From: Sphingomonadaceae bacterium
GTDB lineage: Bacteria > Pseudomonadota > Alphaproteobacteria > Sphingomonadales > Sphingomonadaceae
NCBI GenBank assembly: GCA_009926135.1
Contig: RFPL01000006.1
Span: forward strand, 115,782 to 179,781
Direction: 5' to 3'
Length of the DNA: 64,000 nt
In this document: positions 42,343 through 51,349 of the stretch, piece by piece
Numbering within the stretch: position 1 is the stretch's first letter
Layout: the number at the start of each line of letters is the position of its first letter
The notes under the pieces: generated by a model
The model's database searches: none
What the model was told of the DNA's origin: nothing
The model's input: only the letters and a program-made list of their open reading frames with translations
Program-made: the position numbers and the translations under genes

Positions 42343-43176
42343 TCAGGCGGTCGCCTCGTCGGGGCAATCCACGCAGTGGACGTTTTTGGCTTGCTTGTGC
42401 GCCGCGTCGCTGCAGGTGCCTTCGGCGCATTCGGAACAATCTGTGCATTCCGGGCAGTCGTCGCAGTCCTGGCCTGCGGCGACATGGAGCGCGTGCGCCG
42501 TCTTGCGCGTGCGCGCATCGGCCGCGCTGTCGCGATAGGCGATGATCGCCGCGCGAACCATTTCACGCTCGACCGCGTTTTCGGTCTTGGCGTCGATCCG
42601 CGCGATCGTTGCGGCTTCGCAGGGATAGCCGGCGGCGGCCGCTTCTTCGTCGGTCATGGCGAAATGGGCCTTGATCGGCCGCAGGTCGACGGCGTCGTAT
42701 TTGGTCCCTTCCTCGACCATCGGCGCGGCGGCGTTGCGCAGCAGCTGGATCTGTGCGGGATTGAGGTCGCCCTGTTGCGCGGCGGCGCGCATCGCTTGGG
42801 CGACTGCCGCCAGTTCGTCGGCGTAGGTCTGCGCGAACCCGGCCTTGTCGGTGATCAGCTGCGCCCTGATGCGCTCTTTGGCGAGCTGCCCGCGCAGATA
42901 GTCGGCGAGCGAAGGGTCTCGGTCGGGCCGGATGTGCTCAATCAGCGTGCGGTGGACAGCGTCGATGTCGGTGCGCGCCGTGAGCAGCGCCCAGATCTTG
43001 TCGTGGTCGCGCTTTTCGAGCGTTTCCTGATGGCCGTCATGCTCGCCTTTGGGCGCTGGCATAGTTGCGGCAGGCTGGTCGGATTTCGTTTGCGCGAAGT
43101 CGCCAGCGGCGGCGTTGGCGGCGGTTGCGCCGGCGAGAAACGCCAGCGGCAGCGCCAGTATGGTTACGAACTTCAT
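42343..43176 (-). CDS. secreted helical protein with Cys-rich metallothionein-like tail
   Basis: 277 residues from 43176 with signal peptide (MKFVTILALPLAFLAGATAANA). The middle is alpha-helical (KIWALLTARTDIDAVHRTLI, QAMRAAAQQGDLNPAQIQLL). The last 45 residues hold eight Cys as CxxC and CxxxC units (QDCDDCPECTDCSECAEGTC, then HCVDC), resembling a metallothionein or disulfide cage. The central part may be a transfer-region periplasmic protein; no family recognised. It stands first of a row leading away from the relaxase genes. Confidence 0.7.
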   Translation of the reverse strand: MKFVTILALPLAFLAGATAANAAAGDFAQTKSDQPAATMPAPKGEHDGHQETLEKRDHDKIWALLTARTDIDAVHRTLIEHIRPDRDPSLADYLRGQLAKERIRAQLITDKAGFAQTYADELAAVAQAMRAAAQQGDLNPAQIQLLRNAAAPMVEEGTKYDAVDLRPIKAHFAMTDEEAAAAGYPCEAATIARIDAKTENAVEREMVRAAIIAYRDSAADARTRKTAHALHVAAGQDCDDCPECTDCSECAEGTCSDAAHKQAKNVHCVDCPDEATA

Positions 43177-43189
43177 TGTCTTGGTCCTT

Positions 43190-43399
43190 TCAGCGGAAAA
43201 AGCCGGTCGTGCGGCCAAAACGGTGGTCGCGGTCCGATGAATCCCCGAGCGATGACCGGCGCACGCTCAGGGTTATGCGTCCATCACCCATGCGGCGGGT
43301 GTGGATGTCGCGAAGGTCGATGCCATTGGCCTCGGCCCAATCTTCGGCGGCCTTCTCGGACGAGAAATCGCCGACTTCGGTGTCGAACAGGTGACTCAT
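43190..43399 (-). CDS. small conserved hypothetical protein
   Basis: 69 residues from the ATG at 43399 (MSHLFDTEVGDFSSEKAAED). The start overlaps the stop of the membrane-protein gene by four bases, so it is translated in the relaxase operon. It is acidic then basic, with no motifs that I recognise. Confidence 0.65.
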   Translation of the reverse strand: MSHLFDTEVGDFSSEKAAEDWAEANGIDLRDIHTRRMGDGRITLSVRRSSLGDSSDRDHRFGRTTGFFR

Positions 43400-43731
43400 G
43401 CTGCTTCTCCTCGATGGCCATGCGGCAGGGCCCCGGCTGGTTCTCCTCCGCGCGGCGCTTCGGGGCGTTCGGGGCCCGGGCCGTCGACATGACGGGCGTC
43501 GCCGGCCTTGCGGATCCAGGAGGACGGAAGCGCGAGCATGACCGCGATCGCGACGCTGGTGGCGGCGAAGCCGATCATGGCGAGGCTTCTCGCCTGCGCC
43601 GATGGGGCGACGAGCGCGATGGTCGCGAGGAAGATGAGGCATGAAAACGAGCCCTCGAGCATCGCGGTGAGGAAGCGCGCGGGCTGCGCGGGCGCGGCCT
43701 TGAAGGCGGTTGGGCGAATGCGGCCGCTCAC
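43396..43731 (-). CDS. small two-TM membrane protein in the relaxase operon
   Basis: 111 residues from the GTG at 43731, which overlaps the relaxase stop (GTGA). Two hydrophobic helices (MLEGSFSCLIFLATIALVA and SLAMIGFAATSVAIAVMLAL) are followed by a Pro/Gly/Arg-rich tail. No family recognised; its position suggests an entry-exclusion or coupling accessory role, which is inference only. Confidence 0.65.
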   Translation of the reverse strand: MSGRIRPTAFKAAPAQPARFLTAMLEGSFSCLIFLATIALVAPSAQARSLAMIGFAATSVAIAVMLALPSSWIRKAGDARHVDGPGPERPEAPRGGEPAGALPHGHRGEAA

Positions 43732-46697
43732 AGTTCGAGCCCCAGCTGCTTTTCGGGGACCGGGAGCGAGGGCGGCTTCGCGGAGCCGAGCGCGGCGATG
43801 CGGTCCTTGAGCTCGGCGGGGAGGCGGATATGCTCGCGGGCGATCGGATCGGGAGTCGCTTTGTCGATCTGCAGCTTGCCGACCGTTTCGAGCGCCGAGG
43901 TCTTGTCGCCCGGGGTGCGATCGAGTTGGGCCTTGAGCCGTCCGACGTCGTCGGTGACGACGTGCATGTCTTCGGTGGCTCGGGTGTTGAGGACGTTCTG
44001 CGTGCGCTGGCTGGCGAGGTGGGTCTGGTTCGAGGCGATATGCTCGATCGCTTCGGGTTTGGTCATGCCCTGGACCATGTGGGCGTTGAGCGCATAGCCG
44101 AGATCGAGCCGTTCGAGCATGGCATGGCCCTTGGGGAGCGTGATGCGTTCGCCCTTGGCGAGCTCGATGGTGACATGGTCTTTGTCGGCGGTGACGACCT
44201 TGGCGTAGGTCGATTTGTCGATGCCGAGGTCCTTGTGCTTCTCGCGCCAGAAGATCGTCTCGCCGTCGTGAAGCGTGAGCCTTTTGACATCGTGGAGCGT
44301 CAGCCGGTCGTAGCGGTGCCGGGCATCGATCTGCTGCGGGTCGATCCTGCGCTCCTTGCCGTCGGGGCCGGCGAGGACGATCTTGCCGTCGCCGGCGATC
44401 GCTGTGACCGTGTATTGGCCGCGCCCGAGCCCGAGTTCGCGCACCCCCATGCGGGCCTCGAGGATCTGGCCGCTCCGGTAAGTGGCGGCGTAGCGCAGCT
44501 CCTCGCGGGTGGTGTTGGCGCTTTGCAGGACCGTGGCGGCATGGCCCTCGCCGCCAAGCTTGCCTTCGGCCTTGAGCGCCTCCTGGACCAGGCGGTTGAT
44601 CTGGTTGCGGTCGTCGCGCCCGGCGGTGAAGATCGCGGTGCGCTCGCGCGCTTCGGCCGAAAGCCCGATCCAGCGATCGGCTGTGGCTTCGATGTGGTTG
44701 GCGCCCGCCTCGGTGACGCGGCCGTGCTGGGCGAGAAGGCCGATGGCGTGCGAAGCGTAGCCTGCATTGGAGAGCGCCGAGACCGCGAGCAGCAGCGGCG
44801 AATTGCGCTGGCGGATATTCTCGTCCATCCTGAGCGTGGTGGTGCCCGCCGCTTGCGAAGCGGCGAACATCTTGCCCTGCTCGATCGCCGAGAGCTGCTG
44901 GCGGTCGCCCATGAAGATCAGCTTGTCGAGCTTGAGCCGTTCGGCGATGAAGGTCAGCCGCTCCATGTCGCGGGTCGAGACCATCGAGGCCTCGTCGACG
45001 ACGATCAGGGTATTGGCGAGCTCGGCTCGCGAGTTCGTGCCTGCCGCGCTGCCCGGCTGCCAGGCGGCGCGGATATATTGGTTGGTGAAGCTCGCGATCG
45101 TGCGTGCTTCGAGCCCGGCATCCCTGAGGTCGGCGACCATCTTGTTCTGGAAAGCGAGCCCCAAAAAGCGGATGCCGTCCCCGGCGAGGACAGCGTTGAC
45201 CGCCCCGAGCAAGGTTGATTTGCCCGCACCGGCGACGCCCTGGACGTTGAGGTGGCGCTCGGGTGAAGCCAGAATGGCGATCCCGGCCGCGAGCTGGCCG
45301 GCGTTGAGCATCCAGCCCGCTTTGCCCTCGCGTGCCACGCCCGGCGCCGACGCGGCCTGCTGAAGCCGCTGCGCGGCGGTTTCGGGGTCGGCGTAGATCC
45401 TGCCCTGGTCCGCGGCCGATGCGATCCGCTCGAGGATAGCGGTTTCCATCTGCAGCGACTGCGGGGTGGTCACCATGTCGGCATGGCCGTCGATCCGCCC
45501 GCTGGTGCCGGGGATGAGCGTGCCCTGCGCGATGAGCTGGTCGATCCGGGCGATCACCGCACCCGGTTCGACGCCTTTGACCTGGAGGTTGAGCGCGGCG
45601 GCGAGCAGGTGGCTGGTCTTGAACGCGGCCTCGCGTTCGGACAGGTGCCGCACCGCCGAAGCGGTGGCATGTTCGGCGCGGATATCGGCGGCGCTGAGCC
45701 GCAGCGCGCCGATGCCGGCGGTGAGCAGCGGGTCGCCGCCGGAGAGCGCGGCAAAGCGCGCCTTCATTTCGGCGAAGACCGCGTGGGCGGTTTCGATCAC
45801 GGGCGAGCGCCGGTTGAGGTCGGCTCTGGCGATCGCCCGATCGCGCAGCGCCGCGGCATCGAAGGTCAGGCGGTCGCGCCATGACTGGATGAGTGCGGGC
45901 CGGTCTTCGATATTGAGCTTGGCGTCGCGGGTGTTGATGACGACCCTGTTGCGGCCTTCGGGGGATTCGATCCCCAGCTCGGCGGTCTTTTCGAGGATGT
46001 CGTGGCGGCGGGTCGAATACTCGTCGCGCGCTTCCCTGGGTACCTCCCTGATCTCGAAGGTGCCGTGCTTGCCGACGGCTTCCACAATGTAACCGAGCGT
46101 TTCGACGAGATTCCTGAGGACCGCGTGATAGACCTGGCCGATCGTCGTGTTGTTCTTCCAGATCTCCTGGTTCCACAACGCCTTCCAGCTGCCGTCGGGG
46201 GCCTGTGTCGCGTTCATGGTCACGGCATGGCCGTGGAGGTTGGGATCGAGCGCGCGGCTGGTGTCGTGGGTATAGATCGCGGCGATCAGGTTGCCGGTCT
46301 TCTCGGCTTCGCCATTGGGATTGCGCGAATAGTTGCGCGCTTCGGCGTGATGCGCCTCGATATAGGCGACGGCCGCCTTGACCGCGGTCTTGTGCGCCTC
46401 GACCAGCCGCTTGTCGCCGGCCACCAGCGCCATGATCGAAACCGATTTGGGCGCCGAGAAGGTGAGGTCGAGCCCGAGCCGCCGGTTCTTGACGTCGCCG
46501 ACCTTGGTCCCGTCGGGCAGCTCGCCGCCCAGCAGCTTCTCGAACGTCGCCTTGTCGACCTCGCCCGACAAGCCGAGCGCCTCCGCCCCCTTGCCGAACC
46601 ACTCGCCCGGTTCCGCGTCATCCTGCGTGTAATAATTGTCATTGTTGAAATAGGCGGCGGCCCCTGCGGCCGAGCTGACGGCGGCTATCGAGTGCAT
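43728..46697 (-). CDS. trwC: MOBF conjugative relaxase-helicase (TrwC/TraA type)
   Basis: 989 residues. The N-terminal relaxase has the catalytic tyrosine pair at Tyr22-Tyr23 (NNDNYYTQ) and the three-His metal site in THDTSRALDPNLHGH near residue 150. It is followed by an SF1 (RecD2-like) helicase with Walker A GVAGAGKSTLL near residue 487 and Walker B VVDEASMV near 565. It nicks oriT, stays covalently bound to the 5' end and unwinds DNA for transfer through the type IV secretion system. It is encoded after the coupling protein on the same strand, as in R388. Confidence 0.95.
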   Translation of the reverse strand: MHSIAAVSSAAGAAAYFNNDNYYTQDDAEPGEWFGKGAEALGLSGEVDKATFEKLLGGELPDGTKVGDVKNRRLGLDLTFSAPKSVSIMALVAGDKRLVEAHKTAVKAAVAYIEAHHAEARNYSRNPNGEAEKTGNLIAAIYTHDTSRALDPNLHGHAVTMNATQAPDGSWKALWNQEIWKNNTTIGQVYHAVLRNLVETLGYIVEAVGKHGTFEIREVPREARDEYSTRRHDILEKTAELGIESPEGRNRVVINTRDAKLNIEDRPALIQSWRDRLTFDAAALRDRAIARADLNRRSPVIETAHAVFAEMKARFAALSGGDPLLTAGIGALRLSAADIRAEHATASAVRHLSEREAAFKTSHLLAAALNLQVKGVEPGAVIARIDQLIAQGTLIPGTSGRIDGHADMVTTPQSLQMETAILERIASAADQGRIYADPETAAQRLQQAASAPGVAREGKAGWMLNAGQLAAGIAILASPERHLNVQGVAGAGKSTLLGAVNAVLAGDGIRFLGLAFQNKMVADLRDAGLEARTIASFTNQYIRAAWQPGSAAGTNSRAELANTLIVVDEASMVSTRDMERLTFIAERLKLDKLIFMGDRQQLSAIEQGKMFAASQAAGTTTLRMDENIRQRNSPLLLAVSALSNAGYASHAIGLLAQHGRVTEAGANHIEATADRWIGLSAEARERTAIFTAGRDDRNQINRLVQEALKAEGKLGGEGHAATVLQSANTTREELRYAATYRSGQILEARMGVRELGLGRGQYTVTAIAGDGKIVLAGPDGKERRIDPQQIDARHRYDRLTLHDVKRLTLHDGETIFWREKHKDLGIDKSTYAKVVTADKDHVTIELAKGERITLPKGHAMLERLDLGYALNAHMVQGMTKPEAIEHIASNQTHLASQRTQNVLNTRATEDMHVVTDDVGRLKAQLDRTPGDKTSALETVGKLQIDKATPDPIAREHIRLPAELKDRIAALGSAKPPSLPVPEKQLGLEL

Positions 46698-46789
46698 GGC
46701 CGAATTCCTCGATCGCGCATCACGGCCGGCGGCGCGGGGCAGGGCGCTATGCGGTTGTTTCCGGAAAGGGGGCAGGGGCGTCGCACGGC

Positions 46790-49141
46790 TCAGATGCCCA
46801 GTTCGCCGTCATCGGCGATTTCGGGCGTGTCGCTGCCCGGACCCTTGTCGCCGAGCGCGGCTTTGCCGGTCTTGCGCTCGGCCTCGAACGGTTCGACCGC
46901 TTCGCGCCCGGCAAGGTCGGGCTGACGCTGGGACGGCTGGGCAGGTTGCTTGGGTTTGGCGATATCGTGCTCGGCTTTGTCGCTTGCCGGGCGCGCGTCG
47001 GGGAGAGCGGGCTGTTCGGGCGAGAAGCGTTCGGGCTGGTAGAGGGTCTGATCCGCCTGGGGATCGGCGGGAGCGGCCTCTTGGGTCGGCTGCTCGGGCG
47101 CGACCTTATCGGGCGCGAGGTCGGCCTGAGCGCGCTCGACGGCGGCGGCGGCGTCCTTGTCGGATGGGGCGTTTTCAGGCGCGGCGCCCGCTTCGCGGCC
47201 ACCGGCTTCGCCGTCCTTCCTGGCGTCGCCGTCGACGTCAACATAACCGAGCGGTTCAACATTTTCGCGCAGGTCGTAGCCCGGCGCGATCACCGGATAG
47301 TGGATGTAAGTGAGCTTGATCCGCGCGGCGTCGAAGCCCTGCGGGAAGACGACAAAACCGTGCAGGTTGGGCAGCTTCATGATGTCGTCGGGAATGACCA
47401 GCGGCTGGATTTCGCTGCGCGGGGTGATCGTGGCGGCGTCGCGGATATTGGAGAAACCGTAGCTATAGGCTTCGTCCATCATCCGGACCTCGCGCTGGCC
47501 GATGAAATTGGAGCAATGCTCGGCGGTCTCGCGATCGGCGGTGGCGAGCACCAGCTTGGTCCGCGCCAGCGAGTTCAAATGCACCGCGCCTTCGCGGCCA
47601 TAGGTCTCGGCGAGCTTGGCGAAGGAATGGATGCCAAGGACGAAGGCGCCGCCAAAGCCGCGTGCGGTCGTCAGGCCTTCTTCGATCGCGGGGAGGCGGT
47701 GGAGCGCATGGACTTCGTCGAAGAAGAACCAGGTCCGCAAGGAGCGGGTGCGCGGCAGGCGCATCAGGGTGTGAACCGCGATGTTCATCCACAGCGTCAG
47801 CAACGAGCGGTTGAGTGTAAGCTCGTTGTGCGAGGAAGTGATGAACAGGATGCCGCCGGGATTGTCTTCATCCCGGATCCAGTCGGTGATCGCGAAGCGC
47901 GGATTGTCTTCGGGAAGGAAGCGCAGCGCTTGGGCATTGGTGTTGAAGACCGCCCGGATCGATTCCGCCATGCGCGCCGCTTCGGGAGCGGTGAGCGGAT
48001 CGGCGACGGTGTTTTCGAGCAGTTTGTGGATCGCCTTCAGGTCGGCCATCATCAGCTTGGAGGCGAGCGCCTGGTTGGTCGCTTTGCCGTCCTTGACGAG
48101 CTTCATGCAGGTTTCGACGAACAGGGTGCGCGCGGCGAGAATCCAGAACGGCTCCGACGCGCCGCCATCGACCGGCAGGATGGCGGCGGCGATATTGGTG
48201 AAGTCGGCGTGGCTGTGCGCCTCGTCGAAGAGCGTCCAGGTCGGGCACCGCCGGTCCATCGGGTTCAGGATCACGTCGGTTTCGGGATTGTAGAAAGCTT
48301 CGACAAAGGCCCCGGTCAGATCGAACACGACCGCGCGGTCGCGATGCTTGCGGACCTGCGCGAGCATGTCGCGCATCTGCGTGGTCTTGCCCGTCCCGGT
48401 GGTGCCGATCATCATGGTGTGGCTTTGTTCGTCGCGCCACGGATAGGGGATGCGGGCGAGCGTATAGGGGCTGTGCAGGCCTGCCGCCTTGCGTTCGATC
48501 GCGGGCAGGGCGGCGACCTGATCGACCGTCTTGTCGGGGAACAGCTGGCGCGCTTCTTCGGAAAAGAGCGCGGCGTTGTGGCGCCGGATCGCCAGGGTCA
48601 ATTCGGGGGCGTCGGTGAGCATCGCGCCGCGCTGGTGGCGCTCTTCGAGGATCGACTGGCCGCGCTTCTTGGAGAAGACGATGAACCAGTAGGACAGCGG
48701 TAGCGAGACGAACAGCGAGATGAACAGCGAGCCCCAGAAGCAACGCATGAAGCGCCCCCAGGCAGCAACGACATCTGGGTGGCTCGCGACCATCCCGATC
48801 GGGGCCGGAAGGACTTCGCCCGAAGCGACGGTGAGGTTGATGATCTTGCCGGGATTGAACTCCATGAACAGCCAACCGGCGGCGTAGATCTTCATCAGGA
48901 TCATCTGGATTTCGTATTCGCGCAGCTTGAGCGCGAGCGCGGCCGCGAAGACCAGCGCGAAGACGATCAGCCAGAACAGCAGCGGCAGCCTGGCCGAGGA
49001 AAACCACATCAGGAATTCGTGGGTGATGAGCTGCGAGCCGCGGGTGAAATTGCCTGCGTTGCGCGGCATCGTTCCGCGCCCGGAATGGTGGGTGAGCTTG
49101 CCCGGGCGGGCGACGTCCGAATAGGTGTTGGGCGCGCTCAT
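46790..49141 (-). CDS. traD: type IV secretion coupling ATPase (TraD/TrwB type)
   Basis: 783 residues from the ATG at 49141 (MSAPNTYSDVARPG). Two to four TM helices occur before residue 200 (LLFWLIVFALVFAAALAL, FWGSLFISLFVSLPLSYWFI). The ATPase core has Walker A GTTGTGKTTQ near 246 and Walker B FFFDEVHAL near 470. A long Pro/Ala/Glu-rich C-terminal tail ends with DTPEIADDGELGI, like the acidic tail of F TraD that contacts the relaxosome. It links the relaxosome to the mating channel. Confidence 0.94.
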   Translation of the reverse strand: MSAPNTYSDVARPGKLTHHSGRGTMPRNAGNFTRGSQLITHEFLMWFSSARLPLLFWLIVFALVFAAALALKLREYEIQMILMKIYAAGWLFMEFNPGKIINLTVASGEVLPAPIGMVASHPDVVAAWGRFMRCFWGSLFISLFVSLPLSYWFIVFSKKRGQSILEERHQRGAMLTDAPELTLAIRRHNAALFSEEARQLFPDKTVDQVAALPAIERKAAGLHSPYTLARIPYPWRDEQSHTMMIGTTGTGKTTQMRDMLAQVRKHRDRAVVFDLTGAFVEAFYNPETDVILNPMDRRCPTWTLFDEAHSHADFTNIAAAILPVDGGASEPFWILAARTLFVETCMKLVKDGKATNQALASKLMMADLKAIHKLLENTVADPLTAPEAARMAESIRAVFNTNAQALRFLPEDNPRFAITDWIRDEDNPGGILFITSSHNELTLNRSLLTLWMNIAVHTLMRLPRTRSLRTWFFFDEVHALHRLPAIEEGLTTARGFGGAFVLGIHSFAKLAETYGREGAVHLNSLARTKLVLATADRETAEHCSNFIGQREVRMMDEAYSYGFSNIRDAATITPRSEIQPLVIPDDIMKLPNLHGFVVFPQGFDAARIKLTYIHYPVIAPGYDLRENVEPLGYVDVDGDARKDGEAGGREAGAAPENAPSDKDAAAAVERAQADLAPDKVAPEQPTQEAAPADPQADQTLYQPERFSPEQPALPDARPASDKAEHDIAKPKQPAQPSQRQPDLAGREAVEPFEAERKTGKAALGDKGPGSDTPEIADDGELGI

Positions 49142-49234
49142 CGGCAGCCTCCCGTGGGCCGTCGACGGAGACGCTGGCGGGGCGAGGCGGGGGCGATGCA
49201 CAGATCGCGGTTCGCGATCGCGGCGCGGGGCTGC

Positions 49235-49531
49235 TCAGCGTGAAATGCGCGCATAAAGCTCCTCCGTCCGGCGCGAAGCCTCGCTCATCAAGGTGTCATG
49301 AAGTTGGGGGTTGGCGTCGGCCAGAATCTGGTCGGCGACGAGGAACAGGAACTCGTTGGTGGTTTGCCGCCGGCGCTCGAGATCGCTACCGCCCAGAACG
49401 GCGGCGGCATAATGCTTCAGGGCATCGCGAACGACTTGGGCGCTGCTCTTGTTGGTAAGCGCGCGGAGCCGCGCCAAGGTGGCGTCGAACTCGCTCGTTC
49501 TTCGCAACTGGAAGAATGATTTCCTATCCAT
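49235..49531 (-). CDS. ribbon-helix-helix relaxosome accessory protein (TrwA position)
   Basis: 98 residues from the ATG at 49531. The N-terminal 45 residues show a basic strand then two helices (FFQLRRTSEFDATLARLRAL then SAQVVRDALKHYAAAVLG), as in ribbon-helix-helix DNA-binding proteins. The rest is helical and acidic. By position, immediately before the coupling protein and after the candidate oriT, it corresponds to TrwA/TraY-type accessory proteins that bind oriT and repress their own operon. A 7-bp inverted repeat just upstream of its start may be its operator. Confidence 0.7.
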   Translation of the reverse strand: MDRKSFFQLRRTSEFDATLARLRALTNKSSAQVVRDALKHYAAAVLGGSDLERRRQTTNEFLFLVADQILADANPQLHDTLMSEASRRTEELYARISR

Positions 49532-50131
49532 GTCCAACCCGCTGCTGCGCAGGGTTGGTGGATGCTTCGCCCCACCGTTATAGGGGGCAGCGACAGGTGA
49601 CGCAAGCACTGTTCTGAAAGGGAAAATGTCCCTACGGCGTCATTACCAAAGAAAGCCCGGTTTTCCTCGGCTTCGATCGTATCGGCCCTGCAAGGCCGTT
49701 CGCGTCATGCGCTTTCACTACACCCAGAATGGCTGATTTCCGCCATTCCCACGACCGGGCACCGTGTAAGGTGTGCTGCTCTTCCCTTCTGATCCCGGTT
49801 CGCTCGTGCGTCCAGTTTGCCGGTTTCGCGTGCATGGGTCGGAGCCGTCCCGCTTGCGCCAAACATCGCGCCGATTGGCGCTGGATTGACCCAAGATTGA
49901 TGGCGCTGGTTCGGTCGAGAGTTCATTGCGGTGGTGATTTGGGACCGCAAAACCGCGAAGGGCCGGACCGATGTTCAGGTCATCGCAAGGACGGAACTGG
50001 CGAATGAAACCCAGCGCGAAATCGATTGGGACAAACCCGGTCAGGGGACTGCGCGCGGCGATGCAGCTGGCATTGCGGGCGCTGCGCATTGCCCAGGACA
50101 AAACCGGGCACCATGCCTGCGCTGACGTGGT
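49532..50131. other. candidate oriT region
   Basis: 600 bases without a supported gene, directly upstream of the ribbon-helix-helix, coupling and relaxase genes. It holds several inverted repeats: CCAACCC/GGGTTGG with an 11-base spacer at about 49535-49560, AAGCCCG.../CGGCTT near 49652-49672 and GAATGGC-8-GCCATTC at 49727-49748. In R388 the oriT lies in the equivalent place. The nic site cannot be pointed out without a comparison. Confidence 0.5.
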
Positions 50132-50440
50132 CTATGGCGCGCTCGGCAGTCGATCTCGCGGAGCGCTCGCGGCTCGATTGCGTTGCAGGCGTTCCATCGC
50201 GATTTGCTCGTCGATGTCCGCGATTTTGGCGCTGATCGGGGTTGTATATTCGAGCGCATAAGAAGGGGCGCAAGGGGTCCAATAGTCAGGACGTCCGGTG
50301 ATCGCGTTTTGCGTGATAGTGACATAGATGCAGGTCTCGGAGCCGGGGTCGCTGACCAGCCAATATTCGGTGCCAAGACGGGTTACCGCGATGCCCGCTT
50401 GCGCAAGACGACGTTCCATTTCTGCAAGCGCGTCTTCCAT
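50132..50440 (-). CDS. small hypothetical protein
   Basis: 102 residues from the ATG at 50440 (MEDALAEMERRLAQAGIAVT). The middle is beta-rich (GTEYWLVSDPGSETCIYVTI), with a C-terminal helix (KIADIDEQIAMERLQRNRA). No family known to me. It is in the transfer region on the same strand as the mob genes but separated from them by the candidate oriT. Confidence 0.6.
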   Translation of the reverse strand: MEDALAEMERRLAQAGIAVTRLGTEYWLVSDPGSETCIYVTITQNAITGRPDYWTPCAPSYALEYTTPISAKIADIDEQIAMERLQRNRAASAPRDRLPSAP

Positions 50441-50601
50441 GGCGGCGGCTCCTCGTCGGATGGTGTATCGCGAGACTAGGTTCGGGCATCGGCGCGTGCA
50501 AGGCGGATCAAGCTGCTGGATCCGTGCGCCTTGATGCGCCTCGCTTGAGGCGCGGCGCGCGAGGGGGTTCGATGCCCCCGAGCGGGCACTTCCCGCCTCG
50601 C

Positions 50602-50643
50602 AAAAAGAGAGACCGGAAGAGACCTTCGCGGGGTCCCTTCCGG
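50602..50643 (-). terminator. rho-independent terminator of the 50658-50981 gene
   Basis: Stem CCGGAAGAGACC (50613-50624) with complement GGGTCCCTTCCGG (50631-50643), followed on the minus strand by five T at 50602-50606. Strong. Confidence 0.8.
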
Positions 50644-50657
50644 CTTCGGTGTTGCGC

Positions 50658-50981
50658 TCAGAACGGCACGTCGCCGTCGTCGAAATCGATGTCGATCCCG
50701 GCGGCGAGGAACGAGGCTGCGGCGGCGATCGCGTCATCGCTGTCAGGCTCGAATTCGTCGGCCATCATGCCCGGAACGCTGTGGACGATCCGGTCGATCA
50801 GATGCTGGGGCAGGGCGCCATAGTCGCCCTCGTCGAGCGCGATGTAGCTGCCGTCGCCGGCTTCGATCACGTGCTGGTCGAAGAAGCTGTGATAGGCGCG
50901 CATCGTCGCGCTGCGAACGGCGTCGTCGAAGGCCAGGGCGTTGAAAGCGGGAACCGGGGAAAGCGTGGCAGTCATGGTCAT
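50658..50981 (-). CDS. acidic hypothetical protein of the transfer region
   Basis: 107 residues from the ATG at 50981 with a strong AGGAGG ribosome site. The sequence is acidic, ending DIDFDDGDVPF, and reads ALPQHLIDRIVHSVPGMMAD in the middle. No family name known to me. It has a long structured leader of about 260 bases and its own terminator, so it is a monocistronic, probably well-expressed gene. Its leader is related to that of the gene at 51350. Confidence 0.75.
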   Translation of the reverse strand: MTMTATLSPVPAFNALAFDDAVRSATMRAYHSFFDQHVIEAGDGSYIALDEGDYGALPQHLIDRIVHSVPGMMADEFEPDSDDAIAAAASFLAAGIDIDFDDGDVPF

Positions 50982-51349
50982 GATAACCTCCTGTGAAACT
51001 CATTGAAGAGGCTTCTTCACAGGATGACCGTGGCGGGCCGGGTCAGGGACTGCGCAGCAGCCGCGAAGCGGGGCGCGGGGGAGCCGATTTTTTGGACACC
51101 AAGCGAAGCGACTGGCCAGAAAAATTGGGGGGACCGCGCATCCTTGACGCGGCCCGGTTGAGGTCATCATGCTTGGAAGGCTGCGAGAGTATTGGTTTTG
51201 CCCCCGAACCCCGTGAGGGCGTTCGGGGTTAACCGCAAAACACCATCCCTTGGCACCGCGGCGCGCGCTTTCCCAGTTGTCCGATCGGCAAAAGGAAAGG
51301 GCATCCAGCGCGAGGCTGGACACCCTTTCGATTTGGCTGCGACCTGGCT
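50982..51349 (-). promoter_or_regulatory. structured leader, family A copy 1
   Basis: Contains the element GGTTTTGCCCCCGAACCCC ... GGGCGTTCGGGGTTAACCGC (51194-51241), a long inverted repeat with an inner CCC-GTGA-GGG, and downstream on the minus strand the conserved blocks CATGCTT, ATCCTTGACG and the AATTTTT/AAAAATT stem (about 51084-51128). The same blocks in the same order occur in front of the 51350-52378 gene. Confidence 0.6.

Noticed and set aside
43396..46602. Very long (over 1000 codons) open frame antiparallel in frame to the relaxase gene
   Set aside because: It is a GC-rich shadow of the relaxase: Arg/Pro/Gly-rich, no domain, while the 43728-46697 frame has all relaxase and helicase motifs. 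Only its last 111 codons, from the GTG at 43731, form a real small gene.
49971..50261. Plus-strand open frame of 96 codons in the candidate oriT region
   Set aside because: No ribosome site, atypical composition, no motif, and it overlaps the better supported 50132-50440 gene in antisense.
49820..50300. CRISPR or iteron array
   Set aside because: No regularly spaced direct repeats are found here or anywhere else in the window.
50563..50579. A perfect tRNA T-arm-like hairpin (GGGGGTTCGATGCCCCC), possible tRNA fragment or attachment site
   Set aside because: No matching acceptor, D-arm or anticodon arm lies at the right distance and no CCA follows; it is one of several adjacent GC hairpins.
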